This document shows positions 1 to 5,485 of a stretch of DNA of 5,485 nucleotides, piece by piece. Within the stretch, counting starts at the first letter, position 1. The number at the start of each line of letters is the position of its first letter. The stretch is taken from contig JANXSB010000675.1 in NCBI GenBank assembly GCA_025352865.1, positions 1 through 5,485 on the forward strand. The letters run 5' to 3'. The notes under the pieces were generated by a model, which saw nothing but the letters and a program-made list of their open reading frames with translations, was not told where the DNA came from and made no database searches. Made by a program: the position numbers and the translations under genes. This stretch comes from Chthoniobacter sp. Lineage in GTDB: Bacteria > Verrucomicrobiota > Verrucomicrobiia > Chthoniobacterales > Chthoniobacteraceae.

Positions 1-681
1 GCCGATGAGGCCGATGCCGATTTTCTCGCGGATCACCGCCGCGGCCCAGCCCTCGCACTCGTGGCCATCCTTGCGCGCGTTGTCCCACGGGCGGAAACGA
101 TATTTGAAAACCGGCGGCATTTCCGGCAGCGGGCAAAGCGCGGCGTTGAGCGCGGTATCGACCGCGGCGAGATACGATTCGAGGTGGACGAACGACGTGT
201 CGAGCGCCACGCCGAGGCGGTCGAAGCCGTGCGCTTTGCCGTCCTCCGGCAGCGTTTCTTTCAAGCGCAGGCCGGGCAGCGCGAGCAGGTCGCGCAGCGA
301 ATTTTCGAGCTCCACGCGATTGAGTCGGCGCAGGCGCGCGCGGCCTTCGCGCTGCTCGCGCTCGGCGTCCGCCTTCGCCAGCGGGCCGGCGATGCTCGCG
401 AGAAAAGCGTGCATCGCCGCGGCTTCGGGACGCGCTTTTTTCGGCGGCGGCATTTCGCCGTCGCGGACGCGGTCGTGGATTTTCACCCAGGCGTCGATGT
501 TGAAGTTCGAGCCGAGCGCGGTGAGGTCGAGGCCGCCTTTTTTCGAGTCGGCGTCATGGCAGTCGAGGCAATGCTTTTCGAGAAAAGGCGGGAGCGCGGG
601 CTCGGCGGTGATGGCCCGCGCCGCCAGCGCGAGGAGCAGCGCGGTCGCGCGCGGAACGATATTCACGGCGCGCAATTTCAC
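1..681 (-). CDS. Exported Planctomycete-type cytochrome c / DUF1587 protein, C-terminus off the window
   Basis: Reading the minus strand gives 227 codons that stay open to the left edge, so the C-terminal part is missing. Residues 1-26 form a signal peptide (MKLRAVN, then a Leu/Ala-rich core ending near AITA-E). A haem-binding CxxCH (CLDCH, residues 38-42) follows, then GEMPPP at 75-80, whose Met77 is a plausible axial haem ligand. This matches the Planctomycete cytochrome c domain (PSCyt1). Residues about 115-180 contain LRRLNRVELENSLRDLLAL and a GFDRLG stretch, the hallmark of DUF1587. Full-length relatives usually continue with DUF1592, DUF1588 and DUF1585 domains, which would lie outside the window. 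I chose the GTG at 681-679 because it overlaps the upstream TGA (GTGA) and gives the signal peptide a basic N-terminus; GTG at 666 is the alternative. It is probably a periplasmic redox protein co-transcribed and translationally coupled with the DUF1552 gene. Its substrate is unknown. Confidence 0.88.
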   Translation of the reverse strand, partial: MKLRAVNIVPRATALLLALAARAITAEPALPPFLEKHCLDCHDADSKKGGLDLTALGSNFNIDAWVKIHDRVRDGEMPPPKKARPEAAAMHAFLASIAGPLAKADAEREQREGRARLRRLNRVELENSLRDLLALPGLRLKETLPEDGKAHGFDRLGVALDTSFVHLESYLAAVDTALNAALCPLPEMPPVFKYRFRPWDNARKDGHECEGWAAAVIREKIGIGLIG

Positions 682-1982
682 GCGAAATCCAGTCCGCGCA
701 TCGTGCCCGTGCTGCTGGAGAACCGGTCCATTTCCGCGCCGATCCGCTGGAGGAGCGAGACGTGGAGATTGGTGAGCGGATAGTTATTCTTCCGGTCGAA
801 GGCGAGGTGCCCGGCGTGCTTGAAACCGCCGCCGGCGAGGAGCACCGGGAGGTTGTCATTCGAGTGGGCGTTCGCGCTGCCCATGTTCGTGCCGTAGAGC
901 ACCGCGGTGCGCTCCAGCAGCGTCTGCCCGCCTTCGCGCACCCCGCGGAGGCCGGTGAGGAACTTCGCCAGTTGCTGAAACTGCGCCTCCTCGATGCGCC
1001 GCAGCTCGGCCACTTTCTCCTCGCGATTCCCGTGGTGCGAAAGCTCATGCGTGTTCGATTGCACGCCGGGAATCGTGCGCGGTGTCACGCTCGCGAGGCT
1101 CTCGGCGACGGTGATGACGCGCGTGGAATCGGTCTCCAGCGCGAGCCGCAAAAGATCGAGCATGACCGCGCTGTTTTTCGGCAGGTCGTTGCTGTCCTCG
1201 ATCGGCGCGGGCGCGGGCGCGGCGACTTTGGGCTTCGCGATTTTCACCCACCCCTCCGCCTTCGCGAGCCGCGCCTCGAGCTCGCGCACCGCGGTGAAAT
1301 ATTGATCGAGCCGTTCGCGATCCGCCGCGCCGACGCTGCGCTCCAGCCGCTTCGCTTCCCCGCGCAGCGCATCGAGCAGACTGCGATCTTCTTTCAAACG
1401 CTGCGCCGCCGCCGTTTTCCCCTCCGCCGTGTCCTCCACGAAGAGCTGCTGGTAGAGTTTCAGCGGGCTCGTCTGCGGCGGGATCATCGCGCCGTTGCGC
1501 GTAAAGGAGAGGCTCATATTATCCGAGCCGATCATCACCGCGATCGACGGGAAGCGCGTGTCGCCGCCGATTTTTTCCGCCATCACTTGATCGAGCGAAA
1601 TCGAGTTGCGAAACGAGCCGCGGCTCGCACCGGGCGCACCCGTGAGGAAGGAGCGTTCCGCCGCGTGCCCGCCATCGACGCCCGGCAGCGAGACGCCGGA
1701 AAAAACGGTCATGTCCGCGCGATGCTCTTTCAGCAAATCGAGGTACGGCGTGGAGTCGAAATCGAGCCCGTCTTTCTCGGGGAAAAAGAACTGCGGCAGG
1801 ATGCCCATGTTCGTCATCATCCCCACGAAGCGCCGCGGCGTCTGCGGCGACTCCGCGCCGCGAGCCGAGGCGAACGGGAGCCGCATCGCCTCGAGCAGCG
1901 GCAGCGCGAGCGAGACGCCCGCGGCTTGGAGAAAAGTGCGCCGCGCCAGGCCGCGCCGTGTGCTGATGTGGGGGGAGTTCAT
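678..1982 (-). CDS. DUF1552 (HXXSHH) protein with Tat signal
   Basis: The 434-residue product begins with a twin-arginine export signal (ARRTFLQAAG, residues 13-22, followed by a hydrophobic stretch), so it is probably exported folded. The family-defining HXXSHH motif is present as HELSHH at residues 312-317 (bases 1049-1032). The C-terminal part carries GTNMGSANAHSNDNLPVLLAGG, about residues 364-385, and GGFKHAGHLAFD, both typical of DUF1552 (PF07586). The length is near normal for the family. The His-rich motifs suggest metal binding, and the family resembles DUF1501 and sulfatase-like proteins, but no biochemical activity is established. The frame stays open upstream to 2456, but the ATG at 1982 is chosen because the Tat signal starts just after it and the upstream codons overlap the divergent gene. 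It is first in an operon with the CxxCH/DUF1587 gene, with a 4-base overlap. This pairing recurs in Planctomycetota and Verrucomicrobiota. No clear Shine-Dalgarno sequence is visible. Confidence 0.93.
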   Translation of the reverse strand: MNSPHISTRRGLARRTFLQAAGVSLALPLLEAMRLPFASARGAESPQTPRRFVGMMTNMGILPQFFFPEKDGLDFDSTPYLDLLKEHRADMTVFSGVSLPGVDGGHAAERSFLTGAPGASRGSFRNSISLDQVMAEKIGGDTRFPSIAVMIGSDNMSLSFTRNGAMIPPQTSPLKLYQQLFVEDTAEGKTAAAQRLKEDRSLLDALRGEAKRLERSVGAADRERLDQYFTAVRELEARLAKAEGWVKIAKPKVAAPAPAPIEDSNDLPKNSAVMLDLLRLALETDSTRVITVAESLASVTPRTIPGVQSNTHELSHHGNREEKVAELRRIEEAQFQQLAKFLTGLRGVREGGQTLLERTAVLYGTNMGSANAHSNDNLPVLLAGGGFKHAGHLAFDRKNNYPLTNLHVSLLQRIGAEMDRFSSSTGTMRGLDFA

Positions 1983-2001
1983 AGACGAAAAGTGCGCGCG
2001 C

Positions 2002-2030
2002 TCCCTACCGCGAGCGCACCGCTGCGTCAA
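2002..2030 (-). promoter_or_regulatory. Possible promoter for the DUF1552 operon
   Basis: On the minus strand, TTGACG (2030-2025) is a near-consensus -35 box. TAGGGA (2007-2002) lies after a 17-base spacer and is a poor -10, matching only the first two bases. Transcription would start near 1995, about 13 bases before the ATG. The rest of the 1983-2144 divergent spacer shows no better promoter on either strand and no strong operator-like repeat. This is a weak call based on spacing and one good box. Confidence 0.2.
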
Positions 2031-2144
2031 TGAATCGCCCCTTTCGGCGAATGGAAATAGCGGCAGCGGAAGCGGAAAAATGGAGACTTTTCTGGCCGCA
2101 TCCAGCGCCCCGATGCGATGCTCGGTGAACGCGCCCGCACCCAT

Positions 2145-4682
2145 ATGAAATCGTCGCTTTTCCTCCTGCTCATCTTCGGCTGCTCGGTTTCGGCGCTTGC
2201 CGCCGAGCAGTTCGCGCTCAATCCCGACGAGGCGATCCGCACTTTCCAAACGCTGCCGGGGCTGAAGGTCGAACTCGTCGCCAGCGAGCCGCATGTCGTC
2301 GATCCGGTGAGCATGGCTTTCGATGAAGACGGGCGCATCTACGCGGCGGAGATGCTCGACTATCCGCTGATCCGCAGCGAGGGCATGTTCGGCCCGTTTC
2401 CCGATGGGCAGATTCGTCTGATGGAAGATCGCGACGGCGACGGCGTGATCGATCACTCCACGATTTTTGCGACCGCGCTCAGTTTGCCGACGAGCGTGCT
2501 GCCCTACGACGGCGGAGTGCTCGTGGCGGCTGCGCCCGATATTTGGTTTCTCAAAGACACCGATGGCGACGGCCGCGCGGACGTGCGCGAAGTGGTGCTC
2601 ACCGGCTTCGACACGCGCAACGATTTGTATCGCGTCAACTCACTCTACTACGCGCCGGACGGCTGGATTTACGCGCGTGGCAATGGCGATACGCCGATTC
2701 ATTGGGGCGATGATTTGCAGGGACAGCCGCTTTCGACGAAGGGCGGCGATTTCCGATTCAAGCCGCGCGAGCACAAGTTTGAGGCGGTCACCGGCTGGTC
2801 GAGTTGCTTCGGCGAAACGTGCGACGATTGGGGCCATCGGTTCGTCACCAACTCGGCCGAGCACGTCACGCAATTCGTGCTCCCGCGGCGCTACATCGCG
2901 CGCAATCCGAACCTCGTCGCGCCGTGGTCGCGCGCGGCGATTTCCGATCACGAGGAGATCGCGAAAATCTTCCGCACCTCGCCGCCGCAGGCCTGGCGCG
3001 TGGAGCGCGGCGAGATGTGGGAGCGGGAGGGGCTGACGAAAAAATACTTCGGGAACATCGAGCCGCGCGCCGACTACATGACCGCCGTGACCGGCCCGCT
3101 CATCTATCGCGAGGCGCTCATGCCGCAGTTCCGCGGGCACTACTTCCTGTGCGAAGCGGTCGGCAATCTCGTGCATCACGACGTGCTCACCGGCGATGGC
3201 CCGGTCTTCACCGCGAGCCGCGGCGAGGAGGGGCGCGAGTTCCTCACGTCGAGCGATCCGTGGTGCAGCCCGACCTTTCTCACGAGCGGGCCGGATGGGG
3301 CGATTTACGTCTGCGACATGTATCGGCAAATGATCGAGCACCCCGGTAGCGATGGCGGGCGCGGCGTGCCCAACGTGCCCGTGCCGACGATGCAGAAATA
3401 CGGCATCCGCGCCGGCAGCACGCTCGGGCGCATCTACCGCATCGCGCCGGAAAACACGCCGCCGATGAAGCGCCCGCACCTGGGCAAAGCCACGCCGCAG
3501 GAACTCGCGGCGCTGCTCGACAATCCAGGCGCGTGGTGGCGCACGACGGCGCAGCGGCTGCTTTTGCAAAAGCCCGAAACCGCGCCGGTTGCGGACATCG
3601 CGCGCGTGGCTGCGCAAAGCAGCCACGCCGCCGCGCGGGCGCAGGCGCTGTGGACGCTCGACGCGCTCGGCAAACTCGACACCGCGCTGCTCCGCGCCGC
3701 GCTCGGCGACCGCGAGCCGGGCGTGCGCGAAGTCGCCGTGCAGCTTGCCGAATCACGCGCCGATCTCGCCCCGGCGCTCGCGGCGATGGCGAATGACGGG
3801 AATCCGTCGGTGCGCTTTCAACTCGCCTTCAGCCTCGGCGAGCAGCCCGCGTCGCCGGCGAGCCTTGCCGCGCTGGCCAAAATCGCAGCGCGCGACGCGG
3901 GCGACCGCTACCTCCGCACGGCGGTGCTCAGCTCCGCCACCGGCCACGAATTGGACCTGCTCGAAAGCGTGCTGGCGGGAAAAGATTCGTCGGAATCGCT
4001 GGCTGATTTCTGCCAGGAGACGGCGCAAATCATCGGCGCGCGCGGCGACTCCGCGGAGGCGGCGAAGATCGAGGAGCGGGCGCGCGGCACCTTGCCAGAA
4101 AAAGTCCGGGCGGCCTTGCGCGACGGCCTCGCAGCGGGGCGGAAACTCGGCGGAAAGAAAACTCCCGCCACCGCCCAACCGGCTCCAGCAAAGGCCGCGG
4201 AGCCGACGCCGCCCGCGCTTCCGCAGCCGGGCGGTTCGGCGGCGTTCGACGCCGTGAAGCCCGCGCTCGATCTCAAGGGCGATGCCGCGCCGGGCAAGGC
4301 GACCTTCACCGCGCGCTGCGCGACGTGCCACCGCGCCAATGGCGAAGGCGTCGCCGTGGGGCCGGATCTGAAATCCGTGACCGGCCATCCGCCGAGCCAG
4401 ATTTTGCTCAACATCGTCGAGCCAAACGCCGCCGTGATCCCGAACTTCGAGTTGCATGTGGCCGAGACCAATGGCGGCGAAAGCGCCGCCGGAATCGTCG
4501 TCGCGCAGGACGACACCAGCATCACCCTGCGCGCCGCTGCCGGCGTCGAGACGACCTTTCTCCGCCGCAATCTCAAGACACTCACCAACACCAAAACCTC
4601 GCCCATGCCTGCCGGTCTGCTCGGCGGTCTGACCGCGCAGCAAATCGCCGACCTGCTCGCCTTCATCCGCAGCGCCAACTAA
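2145..4682 (+). CDS. Secreted beta-propeller/HEAT/cytochrome c protein (TIGR02604-TIGR02603 type)
   Basis: The product has 845 residues. A signal peptide (MKSSLFLLLIFGCSVSALA, cleavage near A19/A20) is followed by a beta-propeller-like region at about 35-435. This contains two Asp-rich calcium-type loops (DRDGDGVID, 95-103; DTDGDGRAD, 138-146), the DDWGHRFVTN motif at 227-236 and DMYRQMIEHP at 391-400, all typical of the PVC 'putative membrane-bound dehydrogenase' domain (TIGR02604). Residues about 450-665 are Ala/Leu-rich helical repeats of HEAT type. A Pro/Ala linker (671-697) leads to a C-terminal cytochrome c: CATCH at 725-729, GPDL at 739-742 and Met821 in SPMPAG as likely axial ligand, matching TIGR02603. 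It is probably a periplasmic oxidoreductase that passes electrons to its own haem; the substrate is unknown and a sugar or alcohol is only a guess. ATG 2145 is preferred over ATG 2118 because the basic start of the signal peptide lies there. It is transcribed divergently from the DUF1552 operon. Confidence 0.95.
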   Translation: MKSSLFLLLIFGCSVSALAAEQFALNPDEAIRTFQTLPGLKVELVASEPHVVDPVSMAFDEDGRIYAAEMLDYPLIRSEGMFGPFPDGQIRLMEDRDGDGVIDHSTIFATALSLPTSVLPYDGGVLVAAAPDIWFLKDTDGDGRADVREVVLTGFDTRNDLYRVNSLYYAPDGWIYARGNGDTPIHWGDDLQGQPLSTKGGDFRFKPREHKFEAVTGWSSCFGETCDDWGHRFVTNSAEHVTQFVLPRRYIARNPNLVAPWSRAAISDHEEIAKIFRTSPPQAWRVERGEMWEREGLTKKYFGNIEPRADYMTAVTGPLIYREALMPQFRGHYFLCEAVGNLVHHDVLTGDGPVFTASRGEEGREFLTSSDPWCSPTFLTSGPDGAIYVCDMYRQMIEHPGSDGGRGVPNVPVPTMQKYGIRAGSTLGRIYRIAPENTPPMKRPHLGKATPQELAALLDNPGAWWRTTAQRLLLQKPETAPVADIARVAAQSSHAAARAQALWTLDALGKLDTALLRAALGDREPGVREVAVQLAESRADLAPALAAMANDGNPSVRFQLAFSLGEQPASPASLAALAKIAARDAGDRYLRTAVLSSATGHELDLLESVLAGKDSSESLADFCQETAQIIGARGDSAEAAKIEERARGTLPEKVRAALRDGLAAGRKLGGKKTPATAQPAPAKAAEPTPPALPQPGGSAAFDAVKPALDLKGDAAPGKATFTARCATCHRANGEGVAVGPDLKSVTGHPPSQILLNIVEPNAAVIPNFELHVAETNGGESAAGIVVAQDDTSITLRAAAGVETTFLRRNLKTLTNTKTSPMPAGLLGGLTAQQIADLLAFIRSAN

Positions 4683-4727
4683 TCCGCCCCGATGAAATCC
4701 ATTTCCTCGGTGCGCTGCGTGTCCGCC

Positions 4728-4749
4728 CGCTGCATGTCAAAGTGCAGCG
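4728..4749. repeat. Inverted repeat / small hairpin after the cytochrome gene
   Basis: CGCTGCA (4728-4734) and TGCAGCG (4743-4749) are perfect complements around an 8-base loop, giving a 7-bp stem 45 bases past the stop of the cytochrome gene. No T-run follows on the plus strand, so it is not a convincing intrinsic terminator. It may help end or stabilise the transcript, or be chance in GC-rich DNA. The rest of the 4683-4765 spacer shows nothing clear. Confidence 0.3.
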
Positions 4750-4765
4750 TCGCCAGGCGGCAATC

Positions 4766-4793
4766 TTGACCTTTCGAGGTCCGGTGCCAACTT
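4766..4793 (+). promoter_or_regulatory. Possible promoter of the toxin-antitoxin locus
   Basis: TTGACC (4766-4771) is a good -35 box. With a 16-base spacer the -10 would be CAACTT (4788-4793), which matches the consensus only at the second and last bases. Transcription would then begin at about the antitoxin ATG (4800), giving a leaderless or nearly leaderless mRNA. This fits the absence of a Shine-Dalgarno sequence. The -10 would sit inside the palindrome, so bound antitoxin would block polymerase directly. Confidence 0.35.
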
Positions 4794-4799
4794 GGCACC
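4783..4799. promoter_or_regulatory. Perfect 17-base palindrome, likely antitoxin operator
   Basis: GGTGCCAA-C-TTGGCACC is an exact 8-1-8 inverted repeat ending one base before the antitoxin ATG. Ribbon-helix-helix antitoxins bind palindromes in their own promoter, so this is the expected place for autoregulation. It overlaps the putative -10 and start-point. It could instead fold in RNA over the start codon. Binding itself is inferred. Confidence 0.68.
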
Positions 4800-5081
4800 A
4801 TGTCAGCCGTCGCCGGAAAAAACTCCCGTCTTGTCGCGCGCATCCCCTCGGGCGTGCGGAAAACCATCCAGGCTGCCGCCGACCTCGAAGGCGCGTCGCT
4901 CAATCACTTCGTCGTGCAGGCCGCGCACCGGCAGGCGCAGGAAATCCTCGAACGCGAGTCGATCCTCCGACTGAACCGCGAACAGACCAGGCGCGTGTTC
5001 GAGCTGCTCGACAAACCGCCGAAACCGAACGCGGCGCTGCTTTCCGCCAAAGCCGTTCACCGGAAACTCGTGCGTGCTTAA
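4800..5081 (+). CDS. DUF1778 (TacA-like) ribbon-helix-helix antitoxin
   Basis: The 93-residue product resembles DUF1778 type II antitoxins in length and layout. Residues about 9-45 (SRLVARIPSGVRKTIQAAA, then LEGASLNHFVVQAA) form the predicted DNA-binding ribbon-helix-helix. A helical link (QAQEILERESILRLN) leads to a C-terminal tail with FELLDKPPKPNAAL, the part that in this family wraps around and neutralises the GNAT acetyltransferase toxin. The antitoxin normally also represses its own promoter together with the toxin, here probably at the 4783-4799 palindrome. The ATG at 4800 is the only Met available and sits immediately after that palindrome, with no Shine-Dalgarno sequence. The toxin frame starts 8 bases before this gene's end, the usual coupled layout. 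The antitoxin looks intact, while its partner is broken after about 32 residues, so it may be an orphan. The gene symbol is left empty because only the family is recognisable. Confidence 0.88.
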   Translation: MSAVAGKNSRLVARIPSGVRKTIQAAADLEGASLNHFVVQAAHRQAQEILERESILRLNREQTRRVFELLDKPPKPNAALLSAKAVHRKLVRA

Positions 5082-5301
5082 AGTCGAACTGCTGGATGCG
5101 ACTCATGATCGCAGCGGCTTCGACTGTGGCTTGGAGCCGTTGAATCGTTACCTTCAGCAAATCGCCCGGCATAGTCCGCATTCGCCCCGCCCGCCGGATT
5201 GGGCCGCCATTTGTAAGTCACATAGATATAGCCGCGGTTGGGTGTCACCATCATCAGGAAGTTCGAGCCGGGGTAAGGCGTCAGAAACATCGGCTCGGTG
5301 A
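5074..5301 (+). pseudogene. GNAT acetyltransferase toxin (TacT-like), truncated after about 32 residues
   Basis: From GTG 5074, overlapping the antitoxin end by 8 bases, the frame reads MLKVELLDATHDRSGFDCG then LEPLNRYLQQIAR. This is the characteristic N-terminus of TacT-type GNAT toxins (the FDCG...L.RYL..A pattern). Family members run to roughly 160-175 residues and acetylate aminoacyl-tRNA to stop translation. Here the resemblance ends at residue 32 (base 5169), and the remaining 43 codons to TGA 5299-5301 are Pro/Ser/Arg-rich and antisense to another gene. The acetyl-CoA-binding motif and catalytic residues are absent, so no activity is expected. The last part of the frame is shadow sequence rather than decayed toxin. 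Loss by deletion or an assembly misjoin at 5168-5170 explains it. The start codon choice is supported by homology and the overlap. Confidence 0.78.
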
Positions 5302-5485
5302 AGCTAAGATTGGGAAACGCCACCGCCGTCGCAAAGGTCGCGCCGCCGCTCGGCGGGCGCGTCGGGAAGACGCCGTTAAGGTAAGGCGTGAACGGCGTTG
5401 CGTTGTCCAACCCATAGACCTGTCCCCATGCGCTGACAGCACCAAGCAAGACGTTAAGAACAGCCGTGAGAAAAAGAGAAAAGCG
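5078..5485 (-). pseudogene. N-terminal fragment of a putative PQQ-type sugar dehydrogenase, cut at its 3' side
   Basis: On the minus strand the frame is open from the right edge. It reads a signal peptide core (FSLFLTAVLNVLLGAVSAWG, bases 5482-5423), then VYGLDNATPF, AFPNLSFTEPMFLTPYPGSN and RGYIYVTYKWRPNPAGG. The pattern 'FPxLxFTxPxFLTPxPGSN' followed by GYIYVxYKWRP resembles secreted glucose/sorbosone-dehydrogenase-like beta-propellers common in Verrucomicrobiota. The true start lies beyond 5485. Family resemblance ends at ANADYA (about base 5168). The following 29 residues to the stop (5080-5078) are only the antisense of the toxin start. About 105 recognisable residues remain out of several hundred expected, so the propeller cannot be complete. 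The jump from PGSNFLMMVTPN to RGYIYVTYKW may also hide an in-frame internal loss. Local GC is about 53-57% in hand-counted blocks. The family assignment is from memory of motifs and is moderate. Confidence 0.6.
5166..5173. other. Junction where two convergent genes are both cut
   Basis: The toxin frame fits its family up to CGG at 5167-5169. The opposite-strand dehydrogenase frame fits its family down to GCC at 5170-5168. The two homologies therefore meet, or overlap by a couple of bases, at 5168-5170, leaving no spacer. This is what an end-joined deletion or rearrangement, or a chimeric assembly, would leave. No transposon end, target duplication or attachment site is visible around it. Confidence 0.6.

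Noticed and set aside
5..783. Two plus-strand open frames of about 240-256 codons at the left edge
   Set aside because: They are antisense to the CxxCH/DUF1587 gene, whose minus-strand translation shows a signal peptide, CLDCH and the DUF1587 motif. The plus-strand frames show no recognisable domain.
1998..2017. GCGCTC/GAGCGC inverted repeat in the divergent spacer
   Set aside because: It is only a 6-bp stem in very GC-rich sequence and not symmetric beyond that, so it is likely chance.
762..2033. Long plus-strand open frame (423 codons) opposite the DUF1552 gene
   Set aside because: It is Arg/His/Ala-rich low-complexity antisense of a well-supported gene with Tat signal and HXXSHH motif. 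Such frames are common in GC-rich DNA.
2118..2144. Upstream ATG 2118 for the propeller/cytochrome gene
   Set aside because: It adds nine polar residues before a standard signal peptide that begins MKSS at 2145. It has no Shine-Dalgarno sequence to favour it.
2169..2190. Lipoprotein signal (IFGC) in the propeller/cytochrome protein
   Set aside because: Phe at the -2 position is not typical of a lipobox, and a good signal peptidase I site (ALA-A) follows, so plain secretion is more likely.
1983..2456. N-terminal extension of the DUF1552 frame to 2456
   Set aside because: It would precede the Tat signal, which must be near the N-terminus, and would overlap the divergent gene. It is chance open frame.
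2640..4678. Minus-strand open frames of 256-328 codons opposite the cytochrome gene
   Set aside because: They are Arg-rich shadows of the domain-rich plus-strand gene, with no motifs of their own.
4728..4749. Intrinsic terminator for the cytochrome gene
   Set aside because: The 7-bp stem has no T-run after it, so it is listed only as an inverted repeat.
5078..5449. Stand-alone 123-residue protein starting at TTG 5449
   Set aside because: The frame continues upstream through a signal peptide to the window edge, and its last 29 residues are antisense of the toxin start. It is a fragment of a larger gene.

Overview
The window looks like chromosomal DNA from a GC-rich Verrucomicrobiota (or less likely Planctomycetota) bacterium. 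The evidence is gene content: a Planctomycete-type cytochrome c/DUF1587 protein, a DUF1552 (HXXSHH) protein with a Tat signal, and a large propeller/HEAT/cytochrome c protein of the TIGR02604/TIGR02603 type. These families are heavily expanded in the PVC superphylum. Recognisable Shine-Dalgarno sequences are largely missing ahead of the starts. This is judged from protein reading alone; no database search was possible.

Left part (1-1982, minus strand): a two-gene operon. The upstream gene encodes the DUF1552 protein (678-1982). The downstream gene encodes an exported CxxCH/DUF1587 protein (1-681) that runs off the left edge. The two overlap by 4 bases in a GTGA stop/start arrangement. A 162-base divergent spacer (1983-2144) separates them from the plus-strand gene.

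Middle (2145-4682, plus strand): an 845-residue secreted protein with a signal peptide, a beta-propeller with two Asp-rich calcium-type loops, a HEAT-like helical region, a Pro/Ala linker and a C-terminal cytochrome c domain (CATCH). Together with the minus-strand pair this makes a divergent cluster of three exported proteins, two of them predicted c-type cytochromes. Its substrate is not known from the sequence.

Right part (4683-5485): a small type II toxin-antitoxin locus with a DUF1778 antitoxin (4800-5081). A perfect 17-base palindrome touches its ATG. The overlapping GNAT toxin reading frame (GTG at 5074) matches its family for only about 32 residues, then breaks at about 5168-5170. At exactly that point a minus-strand gene from the right edge, the signal peptide and N-terminal part of a putative PQQ-type sugar dehydrogenase, also loses its family resemblance. 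Two convergent genes are therefore cut at one junction. This is the most notable thing in the window: either a deletion or rearrangement that left an antitoxin without a functional toxin here, or an assembly misjoin. Hand-counted blocks in the window's last 300 bases are about 53-57% GC, against about 78% in a block of the cytochrome gene. I see no RNA genes, CRISPR array or insertion sequence.
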